Source of the DNA: Ignelater luminosus
Taxonomy: Eukaryota > Arthropoda > Insecta > Coleoptera > Elateridae
Direction of reading: 5' to 3'
DNA: 64,000 nucleotides
Assembly: GCA_011009095.1 (NCBI GenBank)
Contig: VTPC01000976.1
Location: forward strand, 6,369-70,368
Shown here: positions 38,901 through 52,440 of the stretch, in pieces
How the letters are laid out: each line of letters opens with the position of its first letter
Position numbering within the stretch: position 1 is the stretch's first letter
Made by a program: the position numbers and the translations under genes
Notes under the pieces: generated by a model
The model's input: the letters and a program-made list of their open reading frames with translations, nothing else
Database searches by the model: none
What the model was told of the DNA's origin: nothing

Positions 38901-41900
38901 AGAAATATCAGCCTTGATCTGATCTTGAGATAACCTATTGTCTCAATCTAAAAAACTCATCCTGTACAGAGGATGTAAATTAGAAAAATACAGAGCGACT
39001 TTAGCATCTTGACAGACAAGCAGTGGCGCTACAACAACCCCACTGGTCATGACAAAATAGTTAGTATAATGATTCCCAGAAATATTGTAGGACCTTCTAA
39101 AGGTAAATATGCAAACTTTGGGAAATAATCTACAACATACAATAAAAAATACTTTAAACCCAACCAAGAGGTTTAAATCTTGCATTTGGCAATGCAGTAA
39201 CAAAATGCACAAAAGCAAATGATATTGCAAACTGTTACAATCTAAATACTTCCCAACTTATGTTTATTTGCGAATAATAATTGTGTGTCATACAATTTTA
39301 GTCTGATATATTCTAAGTGCGCACTACACGTTGTTTGCATACTGGAGTGTTTACGCTAGGTTATAAGATTTTGATTTCTGATTAATGAGTCTTGATTTCT
39401 ATGAAATGTAGGTATGCCACACTAACTTCCAAAAGGTGTGAACTTAGTGAATGTAGGTAAACAGATTGGTACCGTCATGAGCTGTATACTACTTTATATC
39501 TGATGAGTCAATTGATGTGCCGATAAATGATCTGACGTCAACACAACAGAACTAGCTAGTGGAATTCAATTGGTAAAATGATAGCAACCGAAGAATTTTA
39601 CCTGGCAAAATGCCAACAAAATACTATTTTGATAAACTGGAATAGCATAAAAATCAGAAAGGCAGCGTGCCAAAATACTGCCACAATTTAAGAAAGTTTT
39701 TATTTCTGCTGTAACAACTGACCAAATCTAACCAAAACTAAATAGCATTTGGGCTGCGTAGAAATCACCTAGAACTAGAACATCTATAAATTTATACAGT
39801 TTACCTTCCAAATGCAAAGTATTGAAACGTCAAAGAATTGAACGATGTTTAAAATTCCAAAATGATTAAAATTAATTCTTTACAGAATATCTCTTTTCAA
39901 GATTGAAATCCAAATATTCAAATTCTTAGCAAAACTTCAAATATCTAATGTTGAAGAACAAATGGAAATATATAGTTTTCCCTTTCGTTTGTTGTCATGT
40001 TTTCTGCCTTGTTCTTTGTATTGTATTTATCTTGTCTTTGTATTTTTGCAAACAGATTCTAACATAAGAGTTTTTGTATTTGTTGTATAGCAACATGTTT
40101 AGGACAGATGACAGCAATTCGAAATGCACAATTATATTTAATCAAACGATAATTTTGAACTTTTTAAGGCCTTACTAGATAAACTTCTTGAAAGTCAAAC
40201 TCTGCACAAAATGCAAATAGAAGAGAATTAAAAATTTTTTTCGTCACTTTATTACTACTAAGAAAAATTTTGTTTATCATTCTTATTTTGAGAACTATAG
40301 CAACGATATTATAGGAATGTTTGGGGAGTTTTGATGACCGACTGCTAGAAAGCAACATGATCAGATAATTACTAGCAAATGCTATTTACTAATCAACTTT
40401 GTTACTGCACAAAAAAGTGGAGAATGTTGCATAACCAAAATGTTTTGTCAAATTCTGATTTATGACGATACAACTACTTGAAAACCTTCAGACTCAATTT
40501 GAGAAACATACAGTTTTGGAAAAAGTAATGTTCTGTTAAATAATATTTACAAAAATGAGCAGAACATTATTCAAGTATTTCTTCTGGTATTTAGATTTTT
40601 TTCAATTGCGATTATCGGACAATTGACAAAATCAGATTTTGTTAAACTTTGAGTTTGACATTACTTTAGTCCTATTACATCACCGTACCAACCTTAGCTT
40701 TGCTTTTCCTTAATTTTGTTTTAGCTTAAAATAGAAAAACCCCAAAATATGACTTTTCGTACCAAGTCTGGCATCCTTAGAAAAAAAAGTGACAAATTCA
40801 ACGATACAAACTACCTCTTAACAGGAACTTTTGTTGTAATCATAATGTATTCAGTAGGTTCTATTATTAAGGTGTGCCCAAACAATAATCCAAATTCAAA
40901 TTAGCCGAACAGACTAACGAAAAACATTCTGTGAATTCCTTAATTAAAAGTACCTTTAAAATGCTAAGTAAATACTTTTTAGCATGCTACGCTAAAGGAT
41001 TATGCCGGTAAATAGCAAAGAGCAGCTCTCATTACAGTTCACATTGTTTCCGTCTTGTTCGAGTTTGTTTTATATGAAACTTCGAGTGAATTCAGATCTT
41101 AATGCGTAATTATATGAAAATGAAGAAAATAACTAATCTTTTAATTGTTTTTAAATAATTAAGTAGAATAAATATTTATAAATGTCAGTGTTTGTTTTTA
41201 CTTATTGTTGTTTCTATCTATTGAGAAAAAACTCTTAGTGACATTTTCCTAGAAAGCAGCTGTAAAAGGAAGTCGATCAGCTTTTATAAGACAGCTTTAT
41301 GTCCAATTATTATCATTAGCGAGAGTTTTACAGACATAATAAGCTAGCTGTATCAGCAAAATTATACGAAAAACGTTGCGAAAAGCAGTTTGTTGATGAA
41401 AAAGGCGCTTTTTATTTTAAGCTCAGTTTAGTTTCTTGTTTTGAATGTCCTATTGTCGCTTAACTGACTATTTTGTAAATTACAAAACTAAAGAATAAAA
41501 TTCAAGAATGCAACTTTTATAAAAATATAAATGTGGATTATGGAAGTACCATAAATGAAAAGCTTGAACCAACAATCCTTACCGAGGTAATTTACTAAAT
41601 AATTTCATGTTTAAAATGACTACGTTGACCACAATACCTAGTCATGAAATAATTTCAGAAATACCATTTTGATTTTGAATTTCAGTTCTAGTGTTATTGT
41701 TGTAATAACTCATAAGCCATAAACAAATATAAAATATAAAATAATCTCTTATTGACGTTTTAACAATACATTTTGATTTTGATACTTGAGCACGAGGAAC
41801 CTGAAACCCAAGTACGAATAAGAAAAATACCGGCAAAATTCTAGATAAGGAAAAAGTATGAACAGTAATTTTCTATTTTACCTTTCAATAGCCCTATTAA

Positions 41901-42780
41901 GACTTCTTAGGAATCAAATTATCTTAGAACAGCAACGTCGGCATTTGTAAACGAAGTTGATTTAAATAGTATTCTATACTTATGTAAGTTTTTGAAAATT
42001 AGTCCAAGACTTTATATTATCTAGTTATGCTATAATTATCTTTTAATAATAATGTAAAACCTTAAACAAGATTTACCTTTAGATGTTTTTTTTTATATCC
42101 ATCGTAACTCATTAATGTGTGTGTGATCAGATATACCCGTATCTTCAAATAAATAGCTTGCTTTCCGTCCATTAGTGATGAGGTAATCGATTGCGTTTTT
42201 TGTTACACCATTTACAGTTTTGTAGATATTATTGTGTATTGATTAATAGAAGATGAGACACCAAATTATCTAACATATCCTGTAAAATATGATTTTCTAT
42301 CCTAATTCCTAATTTGTTTCTGAATTCACCACATCAATACCTTACTAACAATTAAACGAAAATCCATAAAACAACTTTAAAAATTCATTAGGATTCAATG
42401 TTTAACTCAACTGAGAAATAGCAATAAACAGTTATTGAGGCACTAACAATCAGCAAGATCGTAATTGTTCTGCTAGTCGACACGTAGTTCGTACGTAATT
42501 AATTTTTTATTTATTATTTAATAAAAACGTGATGGTAGATAATAATAGTTATTTGTGTTAAAGGGGAAGAAAGTGATACTTGTCTTCCAGCGTTTGTTAT
42601 TTATTACATGAGCTGAAGGCGAGGGTGGTAAAGCACACCTTAAAACATTTATCAAAAATCTAAATAAAAGTTATTCTACATCTTTAAACTTGATTTAGCA
42701 ACGCTGGGTATCGCTGCCGATATAGTGCAGTTGCGCCGTACTATTACATGATTTAACTGTTACCTGAATATTCGCAACAG
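35961..42780. other. AT-rich DNA, no gene seen
   Basis: Nearly 7 kb without a frame I recognise on either strand. The open frames at 38943-39230, 40164-40358 and 41642-41836 (all minus) have no domain signature. If the receptor gene continues to the right, this is intron 2. Confidence 0.45.
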
Positions 42781-42784
42781 ACAG

Positions 42785-44597
42785 CGATGAATCTTGAACT
42801 TTCTGAAACCAAATAAATTGAAGAGGCATTTAGAAACCTTGCACGAAAAATATATCGGTAAGCCCTGCCAATCTTCTGCGAAGAAACTCAGATCTTTCGG
42901 GAAACAGAAGTCAAATTTCTACCAAGCTCTCACAGTAAATGAAAGAGCTTTATTGTTATCGTACAAAGTGGCTTATAAAATAGCGAAATGTAAAAATAAC
43001 ATGCTATTACAGAGCTACTTATTCTACTAGCTGCTGTAGACATTTTAGAAACAATGTTTGGTGGAAGCTGTGCTAAACAACTTAAGAAGATTCCTCTGTC
43101 AGACGATACAATCTGCTGAAGAATTAACGATAGATCTGTGGATATTCAGCAACAGCCTGAATCTCAATTAGTTAAAAAATTATTTGACTTATAACTTGAT
43201 GAAACACCAGACAGCAGCAACTATTACTCATCTGTCATATCAGATTATGTCAGGGTGCTACAATAGTCGAAGAATTGCTATTTTGCAAACCTATAGAAGA
43301 AAGAGCAACTGGTATCGAGTTGTTCAGAGTTACAATTGGTGCTTTTGTCTGTGCAAACTTGCAGTAGAAAGATTGTATTAGAGTTTGCACCGATGGAGCT
43401 CAAACTAAGCCTGGTAGGTATAACACTTTACAAGCACTTAAAGAAGAAATCTCTAGGAGCAGCCTGGACAGAAGCTTTTGGCATCAAACTCGCTAACTGC
43501 TGTGTTAAATATTGGTTTGACGGGAGTTATTGATATAGTTAATTATATAAAAGCCAGACCTCTAAAATCAAGAACTTTTGTTACTTTTGGTGCAGATGAG
43601 GGAGCTAAACATAATTCATTGTTATTTTATCTTCATCCAGATGGTTGCCACGGGGTAAGATGTTCAAGCGCGTCTACGAACTGAGAATTAAAATAGTGAT
43701 GTTCTTAAGCAAGGATCGTCATAAACATGCTGGAGAATTTTACAACCTATTTTTAATGAAGGTCTCCCACTTAGTAGACATATTCGAAAAACTTAATTCA
43801 CTCAGTCTTCAACTTCAGAGAAATAACACAAATATATTTGATTCAAATGAAAAGGTCAAGGCTTTTTGTAAGAAAATACAGTTATGGAATCACAAAAAAA
43901 AAACGAAAACTGCTTTGAGATGTTTTCCACGATGTGTGAATTTATTCAGAGTTACCCGCCGGAAGAGAATCATAAAAAAGTGCTGTTAAAGACGGTGGAT
44001 GGTGACTTAGAGAACTTGAGCATTAATTTCCGCAAATACATTTTTGGAGAAGATATTAAATTGTGTGACTGGAATTGGGTAATAAATTAATTTGACAGTG
44101 CATCTACCGGCCTATCGCTGCAAGAAGAAGAACAACTCTTTTTTTACGTAGTTCAGAAAATTCAAATTTTGTTATTAAGTCTTTAAAAGATTTCTGGACT
44201 GAACCGTCTTGTAATTATTCTCTTATTAAAGCAAAAGCGCTTCGGATACTGTTACCTTTTTCACTACTTACCTGTGCGAAATTGGTTTTTCTGCCGTACC
44301 TACTGTAAAATCTAAATCTAGAAACAAACTTCAAATGGAAAAGGAGCTCATAGTGAGTATCTCGGATAGAAAACCAGACCTGGACAGGTTTTGTACTTAG
44401 AAGCAGGCACACATTAGTCATTAGATCTATGCCCTAGAAATGTTTTATTTGTTTTAATGCTTTCGTTGTGATTGTGTTCTAAATTATTAAAAATATATGA
44501 TATATGATGCTTTGTCTTGTTCATTTATTCGACGCCCTCTCTTGCAAGCTACGGCGTCCACCAGGGAGGCGCGCCCCACAGTTTGAAAACCGCCATT
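42785..44597 (+). pseudogene. Decayed ZBED5-like hAT transposase
   Basis: Plus-strand fragments in shifting frames follow the order of ZBED5/SCAND3-type hAT proteins. Near 42800 is LKPNKLKRHLETLHEKY (second half of a BED zinc finger). At 42920-43000 is YQALTVNERALLLSYKVAYK. At about 43070-43120 is CAKQLKKIPLSDDTIC (start of the RNase-H-like core). At about 43190-43210 is a DETPD block, equivalent to LDESTD with the first catalytic Asp. At 43530-43560 is YIKARPLKSR. Near 43640-43700 is a RGKMFKRVYELR block, and at 44290-44420 the dimerisation-region tail SDRKPDLDRF. Stops and frameshifts occur throughout, so it is dead. A terminal-repeat-like end (cacagtttgaaaaccgcc) sits at 44577-44594. The left end was not found. 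Confidence 0.75.
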
Positions 44598-44825
44598 CTA
44601 CATTAAGAATTTACTTTCGCAACTAACTGTAAGGTAACTTTGGTATCCATAGTATCCAAAACATATCTAAGCAAAAAAGCAAATGAAAACTGAACAACAG
44701 CAAGAAAGAATTACTTTGTCTCCCTCAAAAATATAATCGTCAACTTTCGAGAACAAACAAAGGGTCGAAAAGCCTACTTTCTAATAAGGTCGATAAATAT
44801 CATATGTAACTATAGATGCAATATA

Positions 44826-45572
44826 CTGGGTGGCCCAAGATTCCAATCTAGTAAGATGATAGCTTTATGTTAGGAGATAGATATAAATTAAGAGCAGACG
44901 GCGACATAGTGCCTCTGGAAGCATAATCTAAAAATACTCTGAACTAACTGTCAACAACTGTTTTTAACAGTTTTAATAAAATAACGCTTAAACCAACGCA
45001 GATAAACTCAAAGACCATTAAATAAAAACGGAAAAAATTAGATTTTGCGTCTGATTATACAAAAATTTTTTATATCGTTTTATTTAAAAATATCAGGTTA
45101 TCCATGATTGAAGATCTTCAATTTCAATGACCTGTCATGGGACCATAGTAATCTTTAACAATGTTATTTGCAACGCAATTGATGTAGCAGCTCGTATTTA
45201 ACACGATGATCAAACCGTATCTGCCTATCCTGTTTACTTCTAGAGATATCCCAAACTTTTTAGAACAACGCAAAAGTAAATTTTTTCAAAGCAATAAAAA
45301 TATCTTGAAAACGGTGCAATTTGGACCAAACATTAGGTTAATAAAAATGATTCTAGATTTAATAGAAAATCCAAAAATGAAATAATATACAGGGTGTTCT
45401 ATTTGAAAAAGTAAAGTAAGATACTGCCACAAACAAGTCAAACGCCCTGTATAGTTCAGAGTATTTTTAGATTATGCTTCCACAGGAACTATGTCGCCGT
45501 CTGCTCTTAATTTATTCCTATCTCCTAACATAAAGCTACCATCTTACTAGAGCAGAATTTTGGACCACCTTG
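44826..45572. mobile_element. 747-bp MITE with 121-bp terminal inverted repeats
   Basis: The left arm (44826-44946) and right arm (45452-45572) are inverted copies, mostly identical. They share blocks such as agctttatgttaggagatag, aagagcagacggcgacatag and gcataatctaaaaatactct. TA flanks both ends (44824-44825 and 45573-45574). There is no transposase ORF inside, so this is a non-autonomous element of Tc1/mariner-like target preference. The 500-bp interior is non-coding. It includes a second nested inverted pair near its right arm. Confidence 0.88.
45388..45453. repeat. Nested small inverted-repeat unit inside the MITE
   Basis: The sequence tacagggtgtt (starting at 45388) faces its imperfect inverse aacgccctgta (ending about 45452), with about 42 bp between. 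The outer ACAGGG/CCCTGT hexamers are perfect and are flanked by TA. This could be a tiny deletion derivative of a mariner-like element inserted in the larger MITE, or an older internal end. Confidence 0.5.
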
Positions 45573-45574
45573 TA

Positions 45575-48500
45575 TGTGGTTTTATACGCGAGATATAAAT
45601 ATAATCAATCTGTATAATCGTCTACATTTATTTATTAATACAAATTTCTTCCATTAATTTCAAATTAAATTCTATATTACGTATACCATCAGCAGAACAT
45701 CACATAATCATAAGACTGAACTTTCATAAAAACCGAAAGAGTGCGAGCATTTCACGTTTCGCCTATTTTCAGCACCTTAAATTGAACGTATTTTATCATT
45801 TTATATCTCGTTAAGGAATTACGTACAGTGCTTCCATTTGAATAAGAAATCTCCAATAAATATATAATATCCTATACATAAATGATTTGTATTGAAAAGG
45901 TAATTAATTAGATTAAGAATTTTCCTAAACCGCTTTCGAACTTTATAAACTTACAGTAGGTAATTAACAAACACTTAAGGTTTTCCCTCTTTTATTAAGG
46001 TAAAATTAAAGCAAGCACGCAGTTGGAACTTACAAACACTAATTTGTAAGCAAATGGCATCTAACAAATTTTACACCCAACATGGTGGCCACCATTCGAA
46101 CGTTAGAGGGTGGAAGGTCGAAAATAGCTTCAAAGGATTAAACCCTGCTCGCAACGTCACGTCTACGCAAATGCTTTAATGGAAGGCGTGTGTCATATAT
46201 CCGAATACTTTCATTGACCGTATCCGTTCTTTTATAAGCAAAGCTTTTTAACATACGACAGATTCAAAACCTCTTTAAAAAAATCATATCCGTTTCGGCT
46301 GTAAGCACTATTCAAATTACCAGTGAAAGTTCCCTTTTCTAAACGTTTTTCTCCTACTAAAAAGTTCTCATCAAGAATTCTATTCTGAATATATCAAGTA
46401 CTGCGTTGTTTACCTATGCTGCCTAACTGAATTGCAAAGACTCAAAATTTAAATATTAAGCAAAATCTTTTTTAAATTTAAATTTGACTTATTTATCTTG
46501 AACAAGATAAATCGTTAGAGTTATTCGACGTCATTTGTAATTCAGAGATATGTACATTTTTATTTTAGCAAAGCCAATACAGATTTATTACAAAAGAAAG
46601 TTGTTTCTTTTTGTCTAAATCAGAGAAAAGTTTTGAAAAGAATAATGAAGTAAAGAATAAATTCTACGAAACAGCGAAATACCTTTGATTCTAATTAATT
46701 TTTAAGCTTAAATTCCTTAATGAAACAAAGACTTATAGATGGGGTTAAATTCATTAAATTATAACCCTTCCGCTTTTTTAGGGCTAACTAAATTTGCAAA
46801 TTAGCACACAGTTGTGTCGGGAGGATAATTGAATTTTTTTTCGTAATATTGCACCCCGGGTTTTTTAGCGCGAAGCGGATGAAATTACATACGTATCTGA
46901 AACATCATTCAAGATTCTCCAGATTGAATGTTAAACTAATCAATTTTCCTTTACTACATTTTACTGAAAACTAAATTATAGTTCACTATCATAGTATTAA
47001 AAAAAGTCAAAAGTACATATTATGGTTTATTACATCGACGACAGTTTTTTTTTCATTAACTTCCAACGTCTATTAGAAAATTAAATGAACTCTAAATGAA
47101 GAAAATTTTTTGAATATTCAAATTTCCAGTTGAATTACAATCAAAAAATTCCAAACTAAAAATGAAATAAAAGATTTAAATAGATGAGGTTTATGTTTTA
47201 AGATTATAACATAAAATAATAAATTAACAAATATTTGTTAATGTTCTAAATATGGTTAAAGCCGAAAGCAAAAGTATATATGGTTGTTTTTGTTATTAGA
47301 TAGAAAATCATAATTAAAAAGAAAATCAATTCAGTATTATTTGTGAAACCAACAGTGGTATCGCCGACTGAACAAAACTCTTGGCCTTCCTCTGACAAGA
47401 TATCAACATAAAGAACGTTTTCACTTTGACTCGTCTCCAGTTTTACACTGGAGAACCTGATGAGGTATTGGAAAGTTTTGTTAATGCAATCGCTACGGAG
47501 ATATTTGAAGAAATTTTTGTTTGGGGGCAATTCGCCAATGTGGCTTAAAAAGTACGCCTCTCTTCAGTCAAGAAACAATCAGAAAAAATTCGCAAGTCAA
47601 GAAATATCTGAAATACGTTTGGTGTCACTTATTTGCAAATGACAAGACATCATAATAATTATGACAATCGCATTACATTCGTACCTATAAGAGTATGGTA
47701 ATCTCAAGGAATTATACATTGCGGATCAGAAAGAGTCCAAGTTCGGAAAAGCTGATGGAAGGCATCAGAAGTAAAATTTGACAGTTTCAGCAAAGAGCAT
47801 TGATTTATTAACTTCAAGTCATTATTTCAATGCTATTTAAGTACTTGCTATGTAAATTAATGGAAACAAGGTTACTTTTCAAATTTTTATTTTAGTTATC
47901 AAGTTGATTGACATTTGGTTGGAAACACTCGTCATTTGTTAATTTCTTGTTTCTTTACTGTTATTCCAGTCCTACCATTTTACGTATTAAGTGTTTATTA
48001 AAGATTGATGTTTTTGATTTTATTATTAATCAAAGAAGTCGGATGAATCTTATCCCAAGAAACGAATCAAGACTAAGACTTTATCAGAATATTCAAAGAT
48101 GGCGCAAACAGAGATTGCAACTCAGTGCATTGTAAGTACTAAGGCTAAAAATGTTATTCCGAAATTTAAACGAGAAACTGGTTCAATTGAGCCTAAGCGA
48201 GAAGAAAACTGTGGGAGAAAAGAGATAATTAAATGCTTTTGAGAAAATTTAATCCAGAATCTTAGAAAACAAGTATTAATTTGAGTAAGAAATTTTTCTA
48301 AATAAATGTAAAAGGTAGTGGAAAATAAGAGTTTTGTGTTTTTTACCTTGTTTACAATAATACATATGCACAGTACTGTAATGTAAGTTGAAAGATGAAG
48401 TGCAAGTTTCTCAAGGTATCGTCGAGATTTTGCCAAAATCGTTTCCGTACTTTTCGAGACAGTCCTTTAAATTTCGTACCTTTCTATAGCATCAGTTTTA

Positions 48501-51500
48501 TACCTGTAAGTCAAAGCTTAGCAGGTGCCTGAGTTTACAGGGATATTCTCGATTATCTGAGTAAGTGCTAGACAATTATGCGTTTGACATATGCCGTATC
48601 TCAGACACTTCTTATTTCTGGTTGCTCGCTAAAAGGCTTTTTTTGTTATACTGCAATCGGAACAGTTAAATTATTTGTTAATTATGATGTTTTATGGTTT
48701 GCTAATCATTATTTCTGATAATGCAAGAGAATGTCTTAGTAAAATAAACTTCTGAGGTGTGCTTAGTAATAAAAATTAACAGTGTTTTTCTGTTTCTGAA
48801 TTTATCGAACCTTAAGAGAGCTAGAAGGTAGTTGAAACGTTAATCTGTCTAATATTAACAATAATTGTCATTTATAACAAGAAACTCAAATAAATCAAAC
48901 AATAGTTGTACTTTACAGAATTCGCGGTAGATAAAACTTATTCGTTATTGGCTTTTTTGGTTATGAGGTAAATAAATCAGAAAACAGTATTGACATTTTC
49001 TTGAAGGGAATTATTTAATTAGTTTCTAAAACTTTAAAATAACTTAAGGCTTAAGAATCCTCTATCAAGATTTCACCTACTTACATCTAGAGCAAAATAC
49101 AAATTGATCTTTATCTGTGTTTCCTTAGATGGCCAACTTTGAAGTAAAATGTTTTGGATAATAGGTTATCGCGTATGGAGGACGACGAGTAAGAAACACA
49201 AAAATCCATAGAAGATGGGATGATATTTAATATTAGTAGAAACGAGATGGGCATAATTGCATTAGTTATTGAAGTGAGCAAAGTGTTACCGTGCATCCTC
49301 CTATGCATCTTCCATTTGAAATTAAGATAACACTATTAATGAAGTAACTTACTGCAATTTGCCTAGTTAGTAGTTCGCTTGCTTCTATACTTTACGTCAG
49401 GCAAGACCTTGCAAGCGCCGATATATTATATAAATATATGTTTATAAATTTATCCTGATAAGATAAACCATCTGAACACAAAGTATGCAACACAAAAGAA
49501 CGTAGGCCCTGGATAAATACAAAACTTGATACGAACATTGTGTAGTTTGTTTTTTTTCGGTCATATTACTTTTTGTTGTTTTTTCCGAGATCTAGAAGAC
49601 TACCTTACTGAGTCATAATGAACTTCTGATATAAATACATATATAATTTAACATTTTGATATTCGCCGTTGAATGTGCAGTATATACAGAGTAATTCCAA
49701 CTTCATTCATACACAAAAAATGAAACTTTTTCTTATTGATATTGCATTGTGTTCTCCCAAAAATTTTTTATATTACAAAAGCTTTATACTTTCATACAAC
49801 TAACTCGACGCAGGGATACTACCTAATAAATAGATAATTTTTATTCACTGTTAGCATTTAATTTTAAAGTTGAACATGTTTAATCCTTTGTCAAATCTGA
49901 ATTCTAAGATAAATCCAATAGCTCGCGTTACAAGCTGAATGATCATTCCAGTCAAAATTACTGGCATAGCCCATATAATTTTGGTGATGACTTACGGACA
50001 CCACTTATGAAATAAAATTAAAAGGCAACTGATTATTTTTAAAGATGCATGTACTATATAGACTTCACACCATGGGCAAAATGAGTCATATTTGTACATT
50101 TTGAGAAACATGGAAGGTTAAAGTAAGATCTGCACGATTTTTATAAAAAGGAACTGTATAATTTAGGAGGAAAAATAAACCAAGTGAAGGTAGAGAAATT
50201 AGGAAAGTAGATGAGCAGATCCTAAACAAAATTTGTACAATGAAAGAAAAATAAGAAATTAGAATAACATTGAAAGAGTTCATACAAAAATAGCAAAACA
50301 AATTCAAGAAAATAAAATATAGATATTGGTGGATGCAGTTACTAATTTGATACATTCAGTACTAAATTATGTTGCTGTGCTGTATACACTGCAGAAGGGA
50401 AACTATACGCAACCAGCATGAAATTTGTATCACAGTACAGTAGTTAGGTACATTGTTTTTTAAAGCAATTTAAACACCATTCATCAATTCTTAATATCGT
50501 AGAAGAGAATTTTAGTCTTCAATCACTGCTAATCTTTCGGGTGGAGTTTCGACAAAGTACTTATACGTGCAGATAGTACATATAAATCCCGTTTCAATTG
50601 CTAACCGATCTCTGCTTTAAAATTGAGCAACTCTAAACTAATTGATTGATTGTAGTCATTTTGTTTTAACTAAATCTAATAATTAAGGACTGGGGACCAG
50701 GTCGTCACGATGTCAGAACCAGGTTTGGATCTAGGCGTTGGGTGACGTTCCGGAGAAATTTCCATGAATAGTATTATTGTATTTTACTTCGCAGGTTTAA
50801 TTAATCAATCTCTAAAACATGCCGACTTTGTTATTGTAAAACTTCGTATTAAAATAATTTATGTTAAAACTTTGTTAAAAAGATTTCGTTTTTTTTGAAA
50901 GCCGTCTTTCAAATAACGACCTGAACTCTGGCCCCTACTAATAATGTTTGGTTAAATTCTATCCTGTTACTAACAATAAGTACAATAAAAGCCTCAACCA
51001 CGCATATCTTTTATTATCTTGATAATACTTTTTGCGGTGAGAGAATCTGGAACGTCACTTCTTTTAGAAGATTCAAGAAACCACACCCTCTATTTTATTA
51101 AAATAGTTTGTGCTCCTTATTTTGTCTTCCACATGCCCATTTTCTGAATGCCAGGCTTACGAGTTTTTAGAATTTTGTGTCATAATAAGATATGTGCATT
51201 ATCTGCTACGTATAATCAACTTTTATCTGTAGCATTTGCTTGTTTCAAAATTATGTCTCTATGTAAATAGTAATATACAAAATTACACTCAAAAATTTTT
51301 ATAAAATATCATCACCATTGTATACAGCTACCAAAGTTGTAACGAAGTGCAATACAACCTATTCAGTAGCAGAATCGATACTAATTGGCGGCAGCAGTCC
51401 CAAACGGACGATAGCGTGCTAAAATGATTGCAGTTGAAGAGGGATAAGTTACAATGAGCCTGAGATATCCTGTTCGTGGCAGTCGCGCAATAACATCCTC

Positions 51501-51918
51501 TTGTGGGAAATTTATGTTGTGTTAGTTTTCGATACAAAACACACCAGTCAATTCACTTCATAGACAAATGAATATGAAATTTCAAAAACATTCGTTGCAT
51601 CTTAATTCTTATAGAGAATAAGAATACTCACCTTTTTATTGGAAGTTTCTTGATATTTTACAAAATTTTTTAAGCCCAACTATTTATCGAATGCTACACT
51701 GTGGTATTTCACTGTATACACAGGAGTGTTCCGGTTGTTTATGGAATCCTAGCTTAGTTCTCACAGGATATTTCTCTTTATCTAGAATGATTTTACAAAC
51801 AACTGATACAACCTTACGTGAAAGATCTCGGTTATCTACTAGGTGGACACAGATATATATATAAACAAACTTGTTTACTTGGACGAAAGCTTCAGTCATT
51901 ATTCACGTCTAGTGAAAT
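45575..51918. other. AT-rich DNA, no gene seen
   Basis: No recognisable protein or long repeat. A perfect 14-bp palindrome atggtggccaccat lies at 46082-46095. Open frames (for example 47246-47530 and 48122-48436, minus) look random: hydrophobic, no motif. Confidence 0.45.
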
Positions 51919-51919
51919 A

Positions 51920-52140
51920 TTTATACTTGCCGCACCGAACCGATATATTTATAAAGATACGTGATCGGTATGTATTTTAGAAAATTACGTTTCTATTAGT
52001 CTGTTTTTCTTTTTACAGCATTCCGTTCACATTACTTGTCTTGTAGTCAGTGCTGCTAACCAGAGTGAAGTTTTTCTTTTTTGGGAATATCACTAGAATT
52101 GCATGTTATCACTTAATCTTTTCGGCGCGGCAAGTATAAA
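51920..52140. mobile_element. Small (about 220 bp) inverted-repeat element, probable MITE
   Basis: The left end tttatacttgccgcaccgaa (51920-51939) is matched by the inverse ttcggcgcggcaagtataaa (52121-52140), with one mismatch in 20. There is no ORF between them. Possible TTTA or TA duplications at the ends are ambiguous because the end itself contains TA-rich sequence. Confidence 0.7.
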
Positions 52141-52371
52141 ATTTCATTTCTGACATCGAAAAATACTTCTGTAAAAAAAAACAGAAAATATTGCTAAATT
52201 ATTTTGAAAAGTCTGCAAGGTAATGCGTTTATATGGAGTTCCCTAATGCAGAAACTCCCGTATTTAAAAAGTAGCATTTGTCTTTTTCTTAACTTGTTAA
52301 ACTGCATCTTGTAGGTGGTAAGTTATTGAGTCACGGGAACTCTTAAACGATAGGATATATTCGTGTGCTAA

Positions 52372-52431
52372 CAAAACAAGTAGTCTATGTTTTACAGCCT
52401 ACTATGCACCCTCTGTAAACTACTTGTTTTG
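52372..52431. repeat. Near-perfect hairpin
   Basis: The left arm (52372-52397) begins caaaacaagtagt and ends gttttacag. The right arm ctgtaaactacttgttttg (52413-52431) is its reverse complement apart from a 7-base extra segment in the left arm. The loop is about 15 nt. The outer 13 bp pair perfectly. Confidence 0.75.
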
Positions 52432-52440
52432 CTGGCAAAG

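Noticed and set aside
39000-39230. Minus-strand Cys- and Leu-rich frame, possible small secreted protein
   Set aside because: No signal-peptide cleavage pattern, no splice context and random-looking AT-rich composition around it.
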